Notes under the pieces: generated by a model | Told to the model about the DNA's origin: nothing | The model's input: only the letters and a program-made list of their open reading frames with translations | Databases searched by the model: none | Origin: Pseudonocardia sediminis | GTDB taxonomy: Bacteria; Actinomycetota; Actinomycetes; Mycobacteriales; Pseudonocardiaceae | Assembly (NCBI RefSeq): GCF_004217185.1 | Contig: NZ_SHKL01000001.1 | Coordinates: 4,338,001-4,402,000 of the forward strand | Length of the DNA stretch: 64,000 bases | Direction of reading: 5' to 3' | Position numbers and translations under genes: made by a program | In this document: piece after piece, positions 26,242 to 37,000 of the stretch | How positions within the stretch are numbered: the stretch's first letter is position 1 | Layout: every line of letters starts with the position of its first letter

Positions 26242-27570
26242 TCACGGTAGGTCCAGCGAGACGTCCCCGGCACTGCCCGGCGCGGCGGCGTTGCGTTCCA
26301 CGTCGGTCATCTCGTTCGAGGACAGGGTGAGCGCGTAGTGGCTGCGCGGGTCGAAGTCGGCGTGTTCGTCGACGCGGTCCAGCACGTCTTGCACGAGTTT
26401 GCGCAGGTAGAGGCGCGGCGCGATCCCGACCTTGCCGCCGAGCTCGCCGGTTAGGGCACGGGCGAGGTCGTCGAGGTAGGCGTCGTCAACGGTCGACCGG
26501 ACGCGGTCCGGGTTGCGGGCAGCGCCTGCATAGAGGTCACGCACGGCCCGTCCCAGCGAACCCAGTCGCTCGAGATCGAAGCCGACGAGCCGCAGCTGCA
26601 CCGCCCGCGGCGAGTCGAACCGAGGATCGGTCGACAGGTCGGTAGCCAGACGCTGGGCCAGCGGCGGGAGTCGCTGCACCCCCTGCTGCCCGTCGAAGAA
26701 CGCCGGTGTCCCGGTGATGACGAGGAAGAGGCCGGGGAACCGTCCGGAGTCGATCTCGTCGAGCAGCTGGCGCAGCGCGTTGAGGCCCTTCTCCCGGACG
26801 TCGCCCCGCACGCGCTGGAGGGTCTCGATCTCGTCGAGCACGACGAGCAGGCCAGGATGCCCGGAGTCGCGCAGAACGCTGAGCAACCCCTGCAGGAACC
26901 CGAGCGCACCGAAGTGGTCGAGGTCGCCGCGGACCCCGGCGGCGCGGCGGGCGGACGCGGCGACGGACTTCTGGCCGCCGAGCCAGGCCACCAGCCCCTC
27001 GGCAGTGGCGACGTCGCCGGCCTGCTGAGCACGCCGGTAACCGCGGATCGCGGCGGCGAACGCCGGCGTGGTGCGGGCGACGTCCGCGAGCCGCTGCTCC
27101 ATCAACCCGTCGACGGCCCTGGCCAGACCGTCCGCGTCGCCGGGGTCGACGTCACCGGCGTCGAGTATCTCCTCCTCCAGGGTGTAGAGCCACGAGTCGA
27201 TCACCGCTCGCAGCGCGGACGGCGGGTGCGTGCTGGTGGTGAGCTGCTCGGTGAGCCGCCGGTAGACGGTCTCGAGCCTGTGCAGCGGGGTCTCGGTCTC
27301 GGAGATCTGGATCTCCGAGGTCGCCAGCCCGGCTCTCTTGGCTCGTTCGGCGAGCCAGCGGGCGAAGAAGGTCTTGCCGGATCCGTAGTCGCCGCGGACG
27401 GCGTGGAACGCGGCACCGCCGCGGGCCGCCGTGCGGATGTCGTCGTCCAGTGCGTCGGCGAACCGGTCCAGCCCGACCGCGAGCAGGTCGAGTCCGGAGG
27501 CGGGGACGGTGCCGCGCCGCAATGCGTCGATGACGTCGCGGCGTCGGGCCTCGCTAACCGGGCCGGTCAT
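26242..27570 (-). CDS. brxD: BREX ATP-binding protein BrxD
   Basis: A 442-residue AAA-type ATPase. Walker A is GDYGSGKT at residues 60-67 and Walker B is LLVVLDEIETLQ near residue 240, followed by RGDVREKGLNALRQLLDEI. This matches the BrxD family, a component specific to a subset of BREX types including type 2. The ATG at 27570 overlaps the pglZ stop (ATGA). A partner of the BrxHI helicase is likely because the two are adjacent and nearly coupled. Confidence 0.92.
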   Translation of the reverse strand: MTGPVSEARRRDVIDALRRGTVPASGLDLLAVGLDRFADALDDDIRTAARGGAAFHAVRGDYGSGKTFFARWLAERAKRAGLATSEIQISETETPLHRLETVYRRLTEQLTTSTHPPSALRAVIDSWLYTLEEEILDAGDVDPGDADGLARAVDGLMEQRLADVARTTPAFAAAIRGYRRAQQAGDVATAEGLVAWLGGQKSVAASARRAAGVRGDLDHFGALGFLQGLLSVLRDSGHPGLLVVLDEIETLQRVRGDVREKGLNALRQLLDEIDSGRFPGLFLVITGTPAFFDGQQGVQRLPPLAQRLATDLSTDPRFDSPRAVQLRLVGFDLERLGSLGRAVRDLYAGAARNPDRVRSTVDDAYLDDLARALTGELGGKVGIAPRLYLRKLVQDVLDRVDEHADFDPRSHYALTLSSNEMTDVERNAAAPGSAGDVSLDLP

Positions 27571-30278
27571 GTGCGGTCCAGCCCGAACTGGATGCTGAGG
27601 ACATCGACGTCGAGCCGGACGGTCCGTCCGTCGAACGCGATCACCGGGTAACCCTCCAGGTTGAGCAGGCGCTGCAGGTGCGCCAGCACCGGCCCGGGTT
27701 CACGTCCGGCGCGGCCCAGCTCGGCGACGGCGGCGGTCGCAGTGAGCTCGCCGCCCGCGTCGTTGAGCGCGTCGAGTAGGGCCGCGACCTTCGCGGGCTC
27801 GTGTGCGCGCCGGACCGTGGCATGTTGCGCCTTGAACGTCGCCGTCTTGACCACCCGGGCTCCGAGGGTGACCGCCGCGGCCACAGCAGGCTTCGCCGGT
27901 ACGACGACGGGCATGTCCTCGAACATCGGTTGTGCGTCGTCCAGCTGCTTCTTCGGACGTCGACGCGACGGCGTGGACGGCTTGTCCACGGAAACGGACG
28001 AGACGATCGGCGCGCCACGGCCGTTCCACCACGCCGGGCGGGTCGCCTCGGACGCCAGAACGGAGAAGCCCATAGGGACGTGCTCGCCCGCCGGGACGAA
28101 GACGAGGACGGGCACCGTCATCTCGGCCAGAGACGCGCCACCGTGGTAGCCCGCACGGCGGTTGGCGTACCGGATGCCTTCCTTCCAGGGGACGACGACG
28201 CGACCGTCGCCTTCCAGCACCCGGGGCCCTACCAGCTCGACCTCGCCCTCCCCCGGTGTACCGGTGCGCCACCGCGCCGACGGTGCCTGTTTGGCGGACT
28301 TCTCCGACTCGGTGGACCGTTCGAGCACATGACCGTGGTCGGAGACGACCATGACCGGACGCCCGTAGCTGCGTGCCGCGTCGAGCAGGTCGGGGAGATA
28401 CGTGATGTCGTGCAGCCGCCAGCCGGTGCGGTCGCCTTCCCTGCCGTGGTCGAGGGCGTCGTCGACGGTGTTCAGCACGACCCCGACGACGGTCGACGGG
28501 TCGGCGAGCCCTCCGACCAGGCGCTCGGAGAGCCGCCGTCCCGCGGCGCCGGCGATATCGGCCTTGTGCAGCAGGTCCGCACCGCGACCGTGTCGCTTCC
28601 ACAGCGCGGTGAAGCCGTCGCGCTCGGTCGTCTGGTCGCCGGTCGCCGCCTTCCCGGTGAGCAGGCTCGTGCGCGAGGCCCGGGTCACCGACGGGACGAC
28701 GGCGACGGCCGCCTCACGCCCGGCGCCGTCGCGGCTGACCTCGGTCCATCCGCGGTCGAGGATCTGCTCGCCGAGCTCGGTGGCGACAGCGGCGCTCATC
28801 CCGTCGACGACGATGATCAGCGGTGCGGTGTCGCCGGTGAGCAGCGGAGCGGCCACGGCGTCGAGGGCGTTCTCGACCACCATTGCCCCACCGGGCGCGG
28901 TGGCGGCGGCGTGCTCGGTCCAGGTCCGGAGACGTGCCGCGAAGCGCTCGTCGAGATCGTCACGGCGGGCTCGGGCCGCGTCGTGGATGCGTCCGAACGC
29001 GTGGCCGACCGAGGCTGTCGCCGAGTTCTCCCCCGCCCAGACGACGGTGAGGGCCCGGTCGACCCAGCCGCCGATCCGCAGCTGCGCGGTCACTGCGTGG
29101 CCGACGGAGTCCTGCGGAGAGTCCGGAATGGCAAGCCAGCGCAGGAGCCGGACCGACATCGTGGCGGCCGCGACCCGCTCGGGGTGCAGCCGCGCGACCC
29201 GGTGCTCCCGCAGGCGGTCGAGCGCGCCGAGCGCAACGGACACGGTGGTGTCGTCGGGCTCTGGGGTGAGGGCGGTGGCGACAGCGTCCAGCCGCCTACG
29301 GAACCCCGACGGCAGGAAGGGGTGATCACCGGCCTCGATGCCCCGGTCGGCCGCGATCGCATCCGCACGGTTCAGTACCTCCAGCACCCGGTCACGGGCC
29401 TCACCTCCGCCGGCACCGCCGGACTCGGCGTGGCTGATCCACCGCTCCAGCGTTCCCAACACGGCGGTGACGAACGCACCGCGGGTGCGCGCGTCGCTAC
29501 GCACGTCACTCAGCAGACTGCCGACGGCCATCGTGGTCTGGGCGGGCACACCCGGTTCGTCGATGAGGGACACCAGTACCCCGAGCGGCAGGACATCCGC
29601 TGCGCGGCCGGCCCGGACGAGCCCGGTGAACAGCGCCGCGAACGGCCCGACGGTCTCGGTCAGCCATTCCCCGAGACCTTCCTGTTCGGCGTCGGGGAGC
29701 GCGACAAACCGGTCAGGCCCGGAGGTCTGCGACCACTCGAGGAGCGCACCGGCGTCGGGGACGGCCTCGGCCAGGCCGAAGCGGGTCGCGACGAGCGCGC
29801 GGACGGCTGCCACGTAGGTCAGGACCGGGCCGCTCCTCGCCCATCCCTGCGGTGGCTCTGCTGCGAGCAGGGCGTCGAGCAGCCACGGCTCGCGCCGCAC
29901 TCGCGGCTCGACCTCGGCGGCGCCGAAACGCTGCGCGACGATCTCGGCCCGGTCGACGGTGAGAGTGCCGCGGCGTAGCGCGTGCCCGCGCAGGTCCCAA
30001 CCGAGTTTGCGGTCGGGCACGCCCGTGGTGACGACGAGCAGGGAGCCCTCGGCACCCGACTCCCGGTGCTCCTGCCAGGCCCCGAGCACCCCGAGCACCG
30101 ACTGCTGGTCCTGCACGGTCACCGCGCGGGCGGTGCCATCGATCTCGACGGTGAACGTCGCCCGAGCAGCCGACGCGTACCGGCCGTGCACGAGGACGAG
30201 CCGGCGTCCGGGTTCCAGCGGCAGATAACTGCGCAGGAGCTGCCCGACCGTGCGGTCGTCAAGCTCGGGTGGCGTCAC
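27567..30278 (-). CDS. pglZ: BREX type 2 PglZ, alkaline-phosphatase-fold protein
   Basis: A 903-residue PglZ. The alkaline-phosphatase-like core runs from about residue 485 to 680: the metal-binding region LIIVVDGMSAAVATELGEQI, the SVTRASRTSLLTGK segment, and VMVVSDHGHVLE near 643. PglZ is a signature protein of all BREX systems and is needed for defence; its substrate is still debated. The GTG at 30278 overlaps the pglY stop as GTGA, and its own stop overlaps the brxD start, so three genes are translationally coupled. No interruption is seen. Confidence 0.95.
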   Translation of the reverse strand: MTPPELDDRTVGQLLRSYLPLEPGRRLVLVHGRYASAARATFTVEIDGTARAVTVQDQQSVLGVLGAWQEHRESGAEGSLLVVTTGVPDRKLGWDLRGHALRRGTLTVDRAEIVAQRFGAAEVEPRVRREPWLLDALLAAEPPQGWARSGPVLTYVAAVRALVATRFGLAEAVPDAGALLEWSQTSGPDRFVALPDAEQEGLGEWLTETVGPFAALFTGLVRAGRAADVLPLGVLVSLIDEPGVPAQTTMAVGSLLSDVRSDARTRGAFVTAVLGTLERWISHAESGGAGGGEARDRVLEVLNRADAIAADRGIEAGDHPFLPSGFRRRLDAVATALTPEPDDTTVSVALGALDRLREHRVARLHPERVAAATMSVRLLRWLAIPDSPQDSVGHAVTAQLRIGGWVDRALTVVWAGENSATASVGHAFGRIHDAARARRDDLDERFAARLRTWTEHAAATAPGGAMVVENALDAVAAPLLTGDTAPLIIVVDGMSAAVATELGEQILDRGWTEVSRDGAGREAAVAVVPSVTRASRTSLLTGKAATGDQTTERDGFTALWKRHGRGADLLHKADIAGAAGRRLSERLVGGLADPSTVVGVVLNTVDDALDHGREGDRTGWRLHDITYLPDLLDAARSYGRPVMVVSDHGHVLERSTESEKSAKQAPSARWRTGTPGEGEVELVGPRVLEGDGRVVVPWKEGIRYANRRAGYHGGASLAEMTVPVLVFVPAGEHVPMGFSVLASEATRPAWWNGRGAPIVSSVSVDKPSTPSRRRPKKQLDDAQPMFEDMPVVVPAKPAVAAAVTLGARVVKTATFKAQHATVRRAHEPAKVAALLDALNDAGGELTATAAVAELGRAGREPGPVLAHLQRLLNLEGYPVIAFDGRTVRLDVDVLSIQFGLDRT

Positions 30279-33200
30279 TGCGTCCCCTCGTCGACGACCC
30301 GCCAGGTCACCTCGTATCGGGCACCAGGGTGCTGCCGGATCTCATCGCGGAGCTCGTCGAGGAAAGTTCCGATCTCGGCGGCGACCGCTTGTTTGTGGCC
30401 ACTGCGCAACGGCGGCCCTCCACCGCCGGTGTCCGGATCGGGTCCAGGAGGCGGGGGGTTCGGCGGGTCCGGGAGCGGAGGCGGAGGCGGCGGATCGTCC
30501 GTCGCACCGGACACGATCTCGATGACCTCGGCCTCGGAACCGTCGAGGACTGCGGCGAGATCCACCTCGAACTGGTCGACAGCGGTGACGCTTGCCAGCC
30601 GATCGGCCAGTCGCTGAGCCCGTTCCCCGACCTTTGCGTGATTTCGGAGGTTGAGCGCCGAGCGCAGCAGCTGCCACTGCATCCCGTCCAGGGCCCGCTT
30701 CACCGACGGCGACGACACGATCGCGGCACCGAGCACGGGATCGGACGGTCCGTCACCGTCAATTGTAGCGAGGGCGCGGACGAACGCCGTCGCATCCTTG
30801 TTCCCCGACAGGGCCGCCAACAGATCGGCGGCGGCACGGGCACTCGTCACGCGCCGCGCGTCGGCGTCGATCCCGAGATCGGCGGTGTGCTTGCCGAGGA
30901 TCTGCCACACGGCGACAACGTCGCCCTCCAGCTCCACGATCCTCGCCCGCACCTTCACGGCGAGCTGCTGCACGTTCCGCGCGAACAGCGGCTCGGGCAC
31001 AGTGACACCGAACAGGTCCGCGGCCCGGTTCCGAGCCCGTGCGAACTCCTCGGCGTCCGGCAGCTCCTGGGCGCGCAGTGCATCTCCGGCGCCCATCCGG
31101 TCGAGGTCGGGGGCTTCCGATGTCGGCGTGCCGTGGTGGACCCACGCACGGTCGGCGAGCAGCGCGTAGGTGGCGACGACCAGGTTCGCCACCGGCCGGT
31201 CGAGCCCGGGGCCCGCCAGCTCGGCGATCCACCCGCGCATCTCGTCGACGGCGAAGTCGCCGGTGACGCCCTTCGCAGCTGCGTGCTGCTCGATCCGCTG
31301 CTTCCAGTCGACGTGCAGGTACAGCGGGCCGTCGGTGACCTCGCCGAGCTTGAGACCGTGCACGACCCGGCGCACGAGCTGCAGGTCCTTGCTCGCGACC
31401 TCGGTCCGTCGGTCCCCGGTCGACATGGCCTCGGTGATCCACCGGAGCACGGTGCGCAACTCACCGGTCGTGATGGGCTTGCGCTTGCCCGCCGTGTCGA
31501 AGTCGGGGTGCTGCGGGTAGAGGGTGGCGAACAGGCCGTCGGCGAGCGTCTCCACGTTCTGCAGCATCGACGCCCCGCCTGCCAGCCGCGCCTGATGGCC
31601 GGGCAGCAGCGTGAGTGTGCTGACCACCCCGTCGTCGAGGTCGGTCCGGACGCTGGTGGTGTCGGCCTTCGCGATCCCGTACGCCTGGTCGAGGGCCGCG
31701 CTGAGCTGCGAGGTCAGGTTGTCGCGCTGGGCCTGGAGCTGGACGCGCACCCGGATCCGGTCGTCGCTGGACAGGTGCGCCGCGTACTCGTCGAGACGGT
31801 TCTTGTCCAGCAGAAAATTGATCTTGATGAGGCGTCCGAGCTGGGCGGAGCGCTGGTCGGTGAGGAAGTGCGGGATCCAGACGAGCGTGGCGCCCTCGAC
31901 GCCGGTCCGGCGCAGCGCATCGACCCGCTGGATGTCGCTGGACGGGTAGAAGTCGTGCTCGTCGAACGGGTAGTCGAAGGCGAACCGGACCCGGCCGTCG
32001 ACGCTCGGGCGAAACTGCGCCTCCGGCATGTCGACGGCATCCCGCACGTTCCCGAAGACGAACTCGACCGTGCGCCGGGTGCCGCGCCACACGTGCTCGC
32101 GCTCGGAGACGAATGACTGCTGGTCGGGCACACCCAGCGCCGACCACAGCCGGTCCTTGATCCAGATCCGGCGGGCGCCGACGTTGTCGATCTCTCCGAC
32201 GGCGTCCAGGATCGGCTCGACGTCGAGGTCGGACAGGTGCAGCGCGAAGACCGGGTCCTTGTCGCCCTCGCTGCGCAGCTCCCCGAACTCGGCCTGTAGC
32301 TCGCGGAGCCGGTTGACCACGACCTGCCCCGGCTCGACGGTGCGTGATTTGATCGACCCCAGGTTGAGCGCCGCGAGCCGGGCACCGGTCAGCCGGTTGA
32401 GCGCCGGGACCTCACGGGCCAGCGACGCGAGCAGCATCGTCTTCACGAACCGGTCGGCGGCGACGTAGCGCGGGTCGTCCTCGGACTTGTAGAGCCCGAG
32501 CAGGTGGGCGCGGACGCGGTCGTGGAACCGCTTTCCCGCGTCGGCCTCCTTGCGCAGGGTGGAGCTGAATGCGGCGCCGGCGCCGTCGGTGAGCACGTCC
32601 CATAGGTCACCGATCGGGATGAGCTGGCCGACCCGCATGTCGTCGCGACGCCGGTGCAGCATCTCCTGGAGCAGCTTCAGCCCGGTGCGCTCGCGCTGCA
32701 GCGCTCCGGCGAGGACGACGAGCACGTTGAGCAGCGCCGGGGACAGCGGGTAGACGCGTTTGAAGTCGTCCCAGCTCGCCTCGGTGACGCCGGTGGCGTC
32801 GAGCAGGACGTCCCGGTCACCGGCCCGGGTGGACTCGATGCCAGCGAACGCCTCGTCGAGCAGGTGCTCCTTGCCCGGCCGCGGCTTGAGGACGCGCTCG
32901 CGGACGATCGCGGGCAGGTTGGAGTCCTCCAGCGAGACGACGCTGAACCGTTCCGCCAGGTAACCGACCTGCGCTTCCAGGTTCTTCACGTCGGCGCCGG
33001 TGACGTCCTCGCCGACGAGCTGGGACAGGTCCCGCTGCCGCGAGATGAAGGAGACGATCGGGATCGACCGCCCGGCGACGCCGGACTCGATCAGCTTGAC
33101 CAGCTTCGAGACCTGGGTGTCGACGAACTCGCGGTTCGTCATGTGCGCCTGCAGCCAGAGGATGAGCTCGTCGAGGAACAGGACGACACCCTGGTAACCG

Positions 33201-34000
33201 AGCTTCTTCGCGTGGTCGGTCATGACCGCGAGGCCGTCCTCCAGCGGGAGGAATGCAGCCGCGTCGCCGCGGACACCGCGTGCGTAGGCGGTGAGCGGGC
33301 CGCCGAGCAGGGCGGACTCCAGGGCCCGGCGCCGCAGGTCCCCGGGCGGCGCCGCGAACGCGGCATCGAGGGCGCTCGAGGTCCAGCCGCCGCCCTCGGC
33401 CTCGCCGATGACGTCGAGGTCGTCGTCCTCGTCGTCGGTCGCGGCGGTGTCCCCGAGCAGGCGGATGAACCCGTCCTCGCCGAGGGTGGCCCGCATGCGG
33501 CGGGCGTCGTCGAGCATCGCGTCGGAGCGGTAGACCGCCGGCGGCGGTGCATCGGGGTGCAGGTCGGCGACGGTGGCGACATAGCCGCCGAGCAGCGCGG
33601 AGTCGAGGTCGGCGGCACCGATGAGGTGATAGGGCACCATCAGGAACCGCTTGCCGCGCAACCAGTCGTCGTGCTTGGCGATGGTCGGTTGCAGGCTCGG
33701 CTTGCCCCGGGCGACCTCGTCGTTGTTCAGAATCGCGTGCAGCACGGTCAGGAAGTGGCTCTTGCCCGAACCGAATGACCCGTGCAGGTAGGCGGCATGG
33801 GAGTTGCCGCTGCGGGCCCCGGCGCTGACGAGGCCGAGCGCGTCGTCGAACGCGGTCGCGAGCTGCGGGGTGACGACGTACTCGCGGACGCGGGCGGCGG
33901 TCTGCTCCTCGGTGAAGCCGCCGGTCAGCTCGATCTTGTAATCGCCGGCGTGCACGGAGTCCGGCAGGTCCAGGACGTCGCGCAGGAAGGTGTCGGTCAC
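30275..34000 (-). CDS. pglY: BREX type 2 ATPase PglY
   Basis: A 1241-residue P-loop protein equivalent to BrxC of other BREX types. Walker A is HGSFGSGKSHF (residues 73-83) and Walker B is GVVLFLDELILWLQ near 270. The C-terminus carries a proline-rich linker (DDPPPPPPLPDPPNPPPP) before a final domain with EIGTFLDELRDEIRQHPGAR. The start is the GTG at 34000 (VTDTFLRDVLDLP), which overlaps the pglX stop as GTGA; the frame extends upstream inside pglX without merit. It is required with PglZ for phage growth limitation in Streptomyces, where the family was first described. Confidence 0.94.
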   Translation of the reverse strand: MTDTFLRDVLDLPDSVHAGDYKIELTGGFTEEQTAARVREYVVTPQLATAFDDALGLVSAGARSGNSHAAYLHGSFGSGKSHFLTVLHAILNNDEVARGKPSLQPTIAKHDDWLRGKRFLMVPYHLIGAADLDSALLGGYVATVADLHPDAPPPAVYRSDAMLDDARRMRATLGEDGFIRLLGDTAATDDEDDDLDVIGEAEGGGWTSSALDAAFAAPPGDLRRRALESALLGGPLTAYARGVRGDAAAFLPLEDGLAVMTDHAKKLGYQGVVLFLDELILWLQAHMTNREFVDTQVSKLVKLIESGVAGRSIPIVSFISRQRDLSQLVGEDVTGADVKNLEAQVGYLAERFSVVSLEDSNLPAIVRERVLKPRPGKEHLLDEAFAGIESTRAGDRDVLLDATGVTEASWDDFKRVYPLSPALLNVLVVLAGALQRERTGLKLLQEMLHRRRDDMRVGQLIPIGDLWDVLTDGAGAAFSSTLRKEADAGKRFHDRVRAHLLGLYKSEDDPRYVAADRFVKTMLLASLAREVPALNRLTGARLAALNLGSIKSRTVEPGQVVVNRLRELQAEFGELRSEGDKDPVFALHLSDLDVEPILDAVGEIDNVGARRIWIKDRLWSALGVPDQQSFVSEREHVWRGTRRTVEFVFGNVRDAVDMPEAQFRPSVDGRVRFAFDYPFDEHDFYPSSDIQRVDALRRTGVEGATLVWIPHFLTDQRSAQLGRLIKINFLLDKNRLDEYAAHLSSDDRIRVRVQLQAQRDNLTSQLSAALDQAYGIAKADTTSVRTDLDDGVVSTLTLLPGHQARLAGGASMLQNVETLADGLFATLYPQHPDFDTAGKRKPITTGELRTVLRWITEAMSTGDRRTEVASKDLQLVRRVVHGLKLGEVTDGPLYLHVDWKQRIEQHAAAKGVTGDFAVDEMRGWIAELAGPGLDRPVANLVVATYALLADRAWVHHGTPTSEAPDLDRMGAGDALRAQELPDAEEFARARNRAADLFGVTVPEPLFARNVQQLAVKVRARIVELEGDVVAVWQILGKHTADLGIDADARRVTSARAAADLLAALSGNKDATAFVRALATIDGDGPSDPVLGAAIVSSPSVKRALDGMQWQLLRSALNLRNHAKVGERAQRLADRLASVTAVDQFEVDLAAVLDGSEAEVIEIVSGATDDPPPPPPLPDPPNPPPPGPDPDTGGGGPPLRSGHKQAVAAEIGTFLDELRDEIRQHPGARYEVTWRVVDEGTQ

Positions 34001-37000
34001 GAGGTGCTCCTCGGTCGGCGTCCGCGGGTCGGGGCGGCGGGACGCCAGTCCCGCAACATCTGCTCGGTCAGCTGCCGTTCGGCGCGCTGCTGGTCGAGGA
34101 AGGTCTGATACTCCTCGGCCGGGTTCCCGTCCCACTCCGGGTCGTACTCACCGTGCCACTGGTGCACCCACGGCATGACCTCGGCCAGCCCGGCGAGCAG
34201 CGGCACGACCCGCTCGGTCGGCCACCCGGCCTGAGCGGCGCGGTCATTGACGAGGTTGACCAGCGCCTGGGCCTGGTCCTTGTGATCCCACCCGGCCCAG
34301 CCGAGCAGCAGCGTCGGGTCGGCGTCCGGGCTCGCTTCGGGGTAGGAGATGAACCGCTCCTTGGGGACGTCGAGCTTGCCGCGGTGCGACCAGTAGCTGT
34401 TCTTCCGAAAGTCGGCGCGCTTGTATTCCGGGGGCGATAAGGTTGTGAGCCGACCGCCGCTGTCCTCTGCACGCTGTTCAGCCCACATGCGCTCCCACTC
34501 TTCCCGCTTCGCCAGGCCGGGTTCCTGATAGCGCATAGCGGCAAGATACGGAATGTGCGCGTCGCCAACGACCTCCTCGAACACCTGGGCCAAAGTCATG
34601 TCCCGCCGACCCAGGTGATCGTCGGCGTAGAGCATGGCGAGGCGGTGGACGTCGGAGTCTGGAGAAAACCGATCGGAGAGTTGACTGATCGTCAACGGTT
34701 GCGGCTGCTTGAAGCCGTCGCGCATCACAAACCATGTATCCGGTCCGTCGACGACGTCGAGGATTTGGATACGAAGCGACTCGCTCTCTCTCCGCTCCCA
34801 GGGATCCTCCATCCAGCGACGCTTGAACTCCGGCCCTTCCAGAAGTGCGATGTCGGGACGAGATTCGATGACCCCGATCCTGGCTTCGACCACGCGCCGA
34901 TACGCGTCGCTCCAGTGCCTCGGAAGCTCGGTGATGGGGGAGGATCGATGCCGATCGAACCACACGACCTCTGCGTCTCCAGACCGAACCTTCCGCGCAA
35001 GCACGATCTCGAACGCCCGCTCACCGAGCGCCAACGGCTCAGGCGCTGCGGACGTCAGCGTCAAGGCCTCGGCTTCAGAAATCAGGCCATACTCAGCATA
35101 AGTTAGCCAATCTAGTTCTTCTTGCATCGTGACAGATCGCTGACAAAGACGAGCCTGCCGTGCCCGAGCAGCATCCAGACCGGGCCGATCAACTATTCCA
35201 TCAGCGAGCACAGATTTGGGATCGCAACTCAATCGTTCCTGTGCAAGATCACGGAGGGTACGCGAGTACCTAATCAACCGACCCCGGACGGAACTGGTCA
35301 CTACTGGAAAGTGTGCCAGCTTCCGACTGTTGAACTGATAGAAATCGTCCCACGGCACTACAGATTGACGAGCGCCCTCATCATCTACTGCACTTCCCTT
35401 GTTGTGGCACATCTGCTTAAGCCAGAAGCAAGCCACTGACGAATTCAGTACAGCTAATAGATGCAATGCATCGTCCTCGACGGCTCCAGCGCGAAGCTTT
35501 ACTACTGGCGCAGTCTGCTTGAACGTTAACCCTGCATCATCGAGCACGAAGTGGTTGTGCGTAGCCACTTCAGCCAGGGCGAGGGTCAGATTACTGGAGC
35601 CGACGTCCTTCGGAATTTGATGCCACTCGAACCACGGTCGGCCCTCTTCGCGATATGTCGCACCTCCAAAAGTGGCACGCCCCTCGAGAACAGAGCGAAA
35701 CGGCCATAGGCGCTTATAGTGACCCTGGAGTCGACCGACTGCAATTAGACTACGGTCCGAATCGTAAGGGAAGTACACGGAATCCGACACAGCGATCGAC
35801 CAGTCACGTACTCCGTCGCCAACGACTAGACCGCTCGTGAAATCGTCCACAAGTCCTAGTCTCGCAAAATGCGATGGGGGTGCGACCATGACCTCGTCCG
35901 ACCCGATGACGCCAAAAAATCCCAACCTGAACGCTATACTTGCCAGAGGATTTGAACTCGCGTTGTTCTCGATGTCCTCGACAAGCTCTAGGGCGCCGTC
36001 AGCAAGTATCCACGGGTAGCGAAGGACGTAGCGCTCTCGGTCTAAATCCGCTGAGGTGATCTACCGATCCTTGTACCCAGGGGCGTTTACCGACTTTCGA
36101 ATACTCGACCATACTAACCCGAAGGCAGGGTCCGTCGGCGGCGCCGGCTCACCCTCAACTCGTCGGAGTATCCGGACAGGGGCATCCTTCCGGAAAGCGG
36201 CATTGCGACCGACAAGAATTACGGTGGGCGTTCCGTGATTCGGGATATACGCGCCAGAGCAGTCTACGATGTGCGTCAGGTCAACCTGCGGCAGTACATC
36301 TCGGACGAGCTTCTCGCCGAACTCGCGTTTCATAAAGGAATTTGACGTAATTTGGCCGACAAAGCCAGCTGGTTTTGCGCTGCCGCCACGGATCGCGAGT
36401 TGAAATAGCCGCTCGGTAAAGGGAGCTGAGAGCGCGTACTTTCCAGAGCAGGAAGTATACCGGTCACGGTATGCTCGACTGTCTCGACGATCCTTTACCG
36501 TGATGTAGGGTGGGTTCCCGACAACCACCTGATAGCTCGATCTACCAAGAAGGTCGCACTGTCGAATAAACTGGTTGATATCCTCGGTCGAGTAGACGTA
36601 CGAATCGGTCGGGTCACCCAACTCACCCTGACGCCCGGTGACTCCCCGTCCATGTAGAAGCGAGTCACCGACTGCCACGTTGATCGGAAACACTCCAGCC
36701 CGATCGAGCCGAGTCACATCGCCCTCGATGACGGCTGCCACAAGCAGGCGGAACCGCGCGATCGACACCGCGAACGGGTTCTTGTCGCAGCCGTGCACGG
36801 ACTCGAGCGCTCGTCGGATCGCGGACCAGTCGTCGGACCCCGACTCCTCGGCACGCAGCCTCGTGAGGATCCGCCGGAAGATCCCCAACAGGAAGTGCCC
36901 GGACCCACACGCCGGGTCGATCGTTCGAAGTCCATCCAACCCGAACTCGTCGATGGCCGGATCGAGAGTCAGGTCGAGGATGAACTCCTCGACGAACTCC

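Noticed and set aside
35905..35925. G-tract type phase variation as in Streptomyces pglX
   Set aside because: Only a run of six A/T was seen in this part, it does not shift the frame, and the interruption is a nonsense codon elsewhere.
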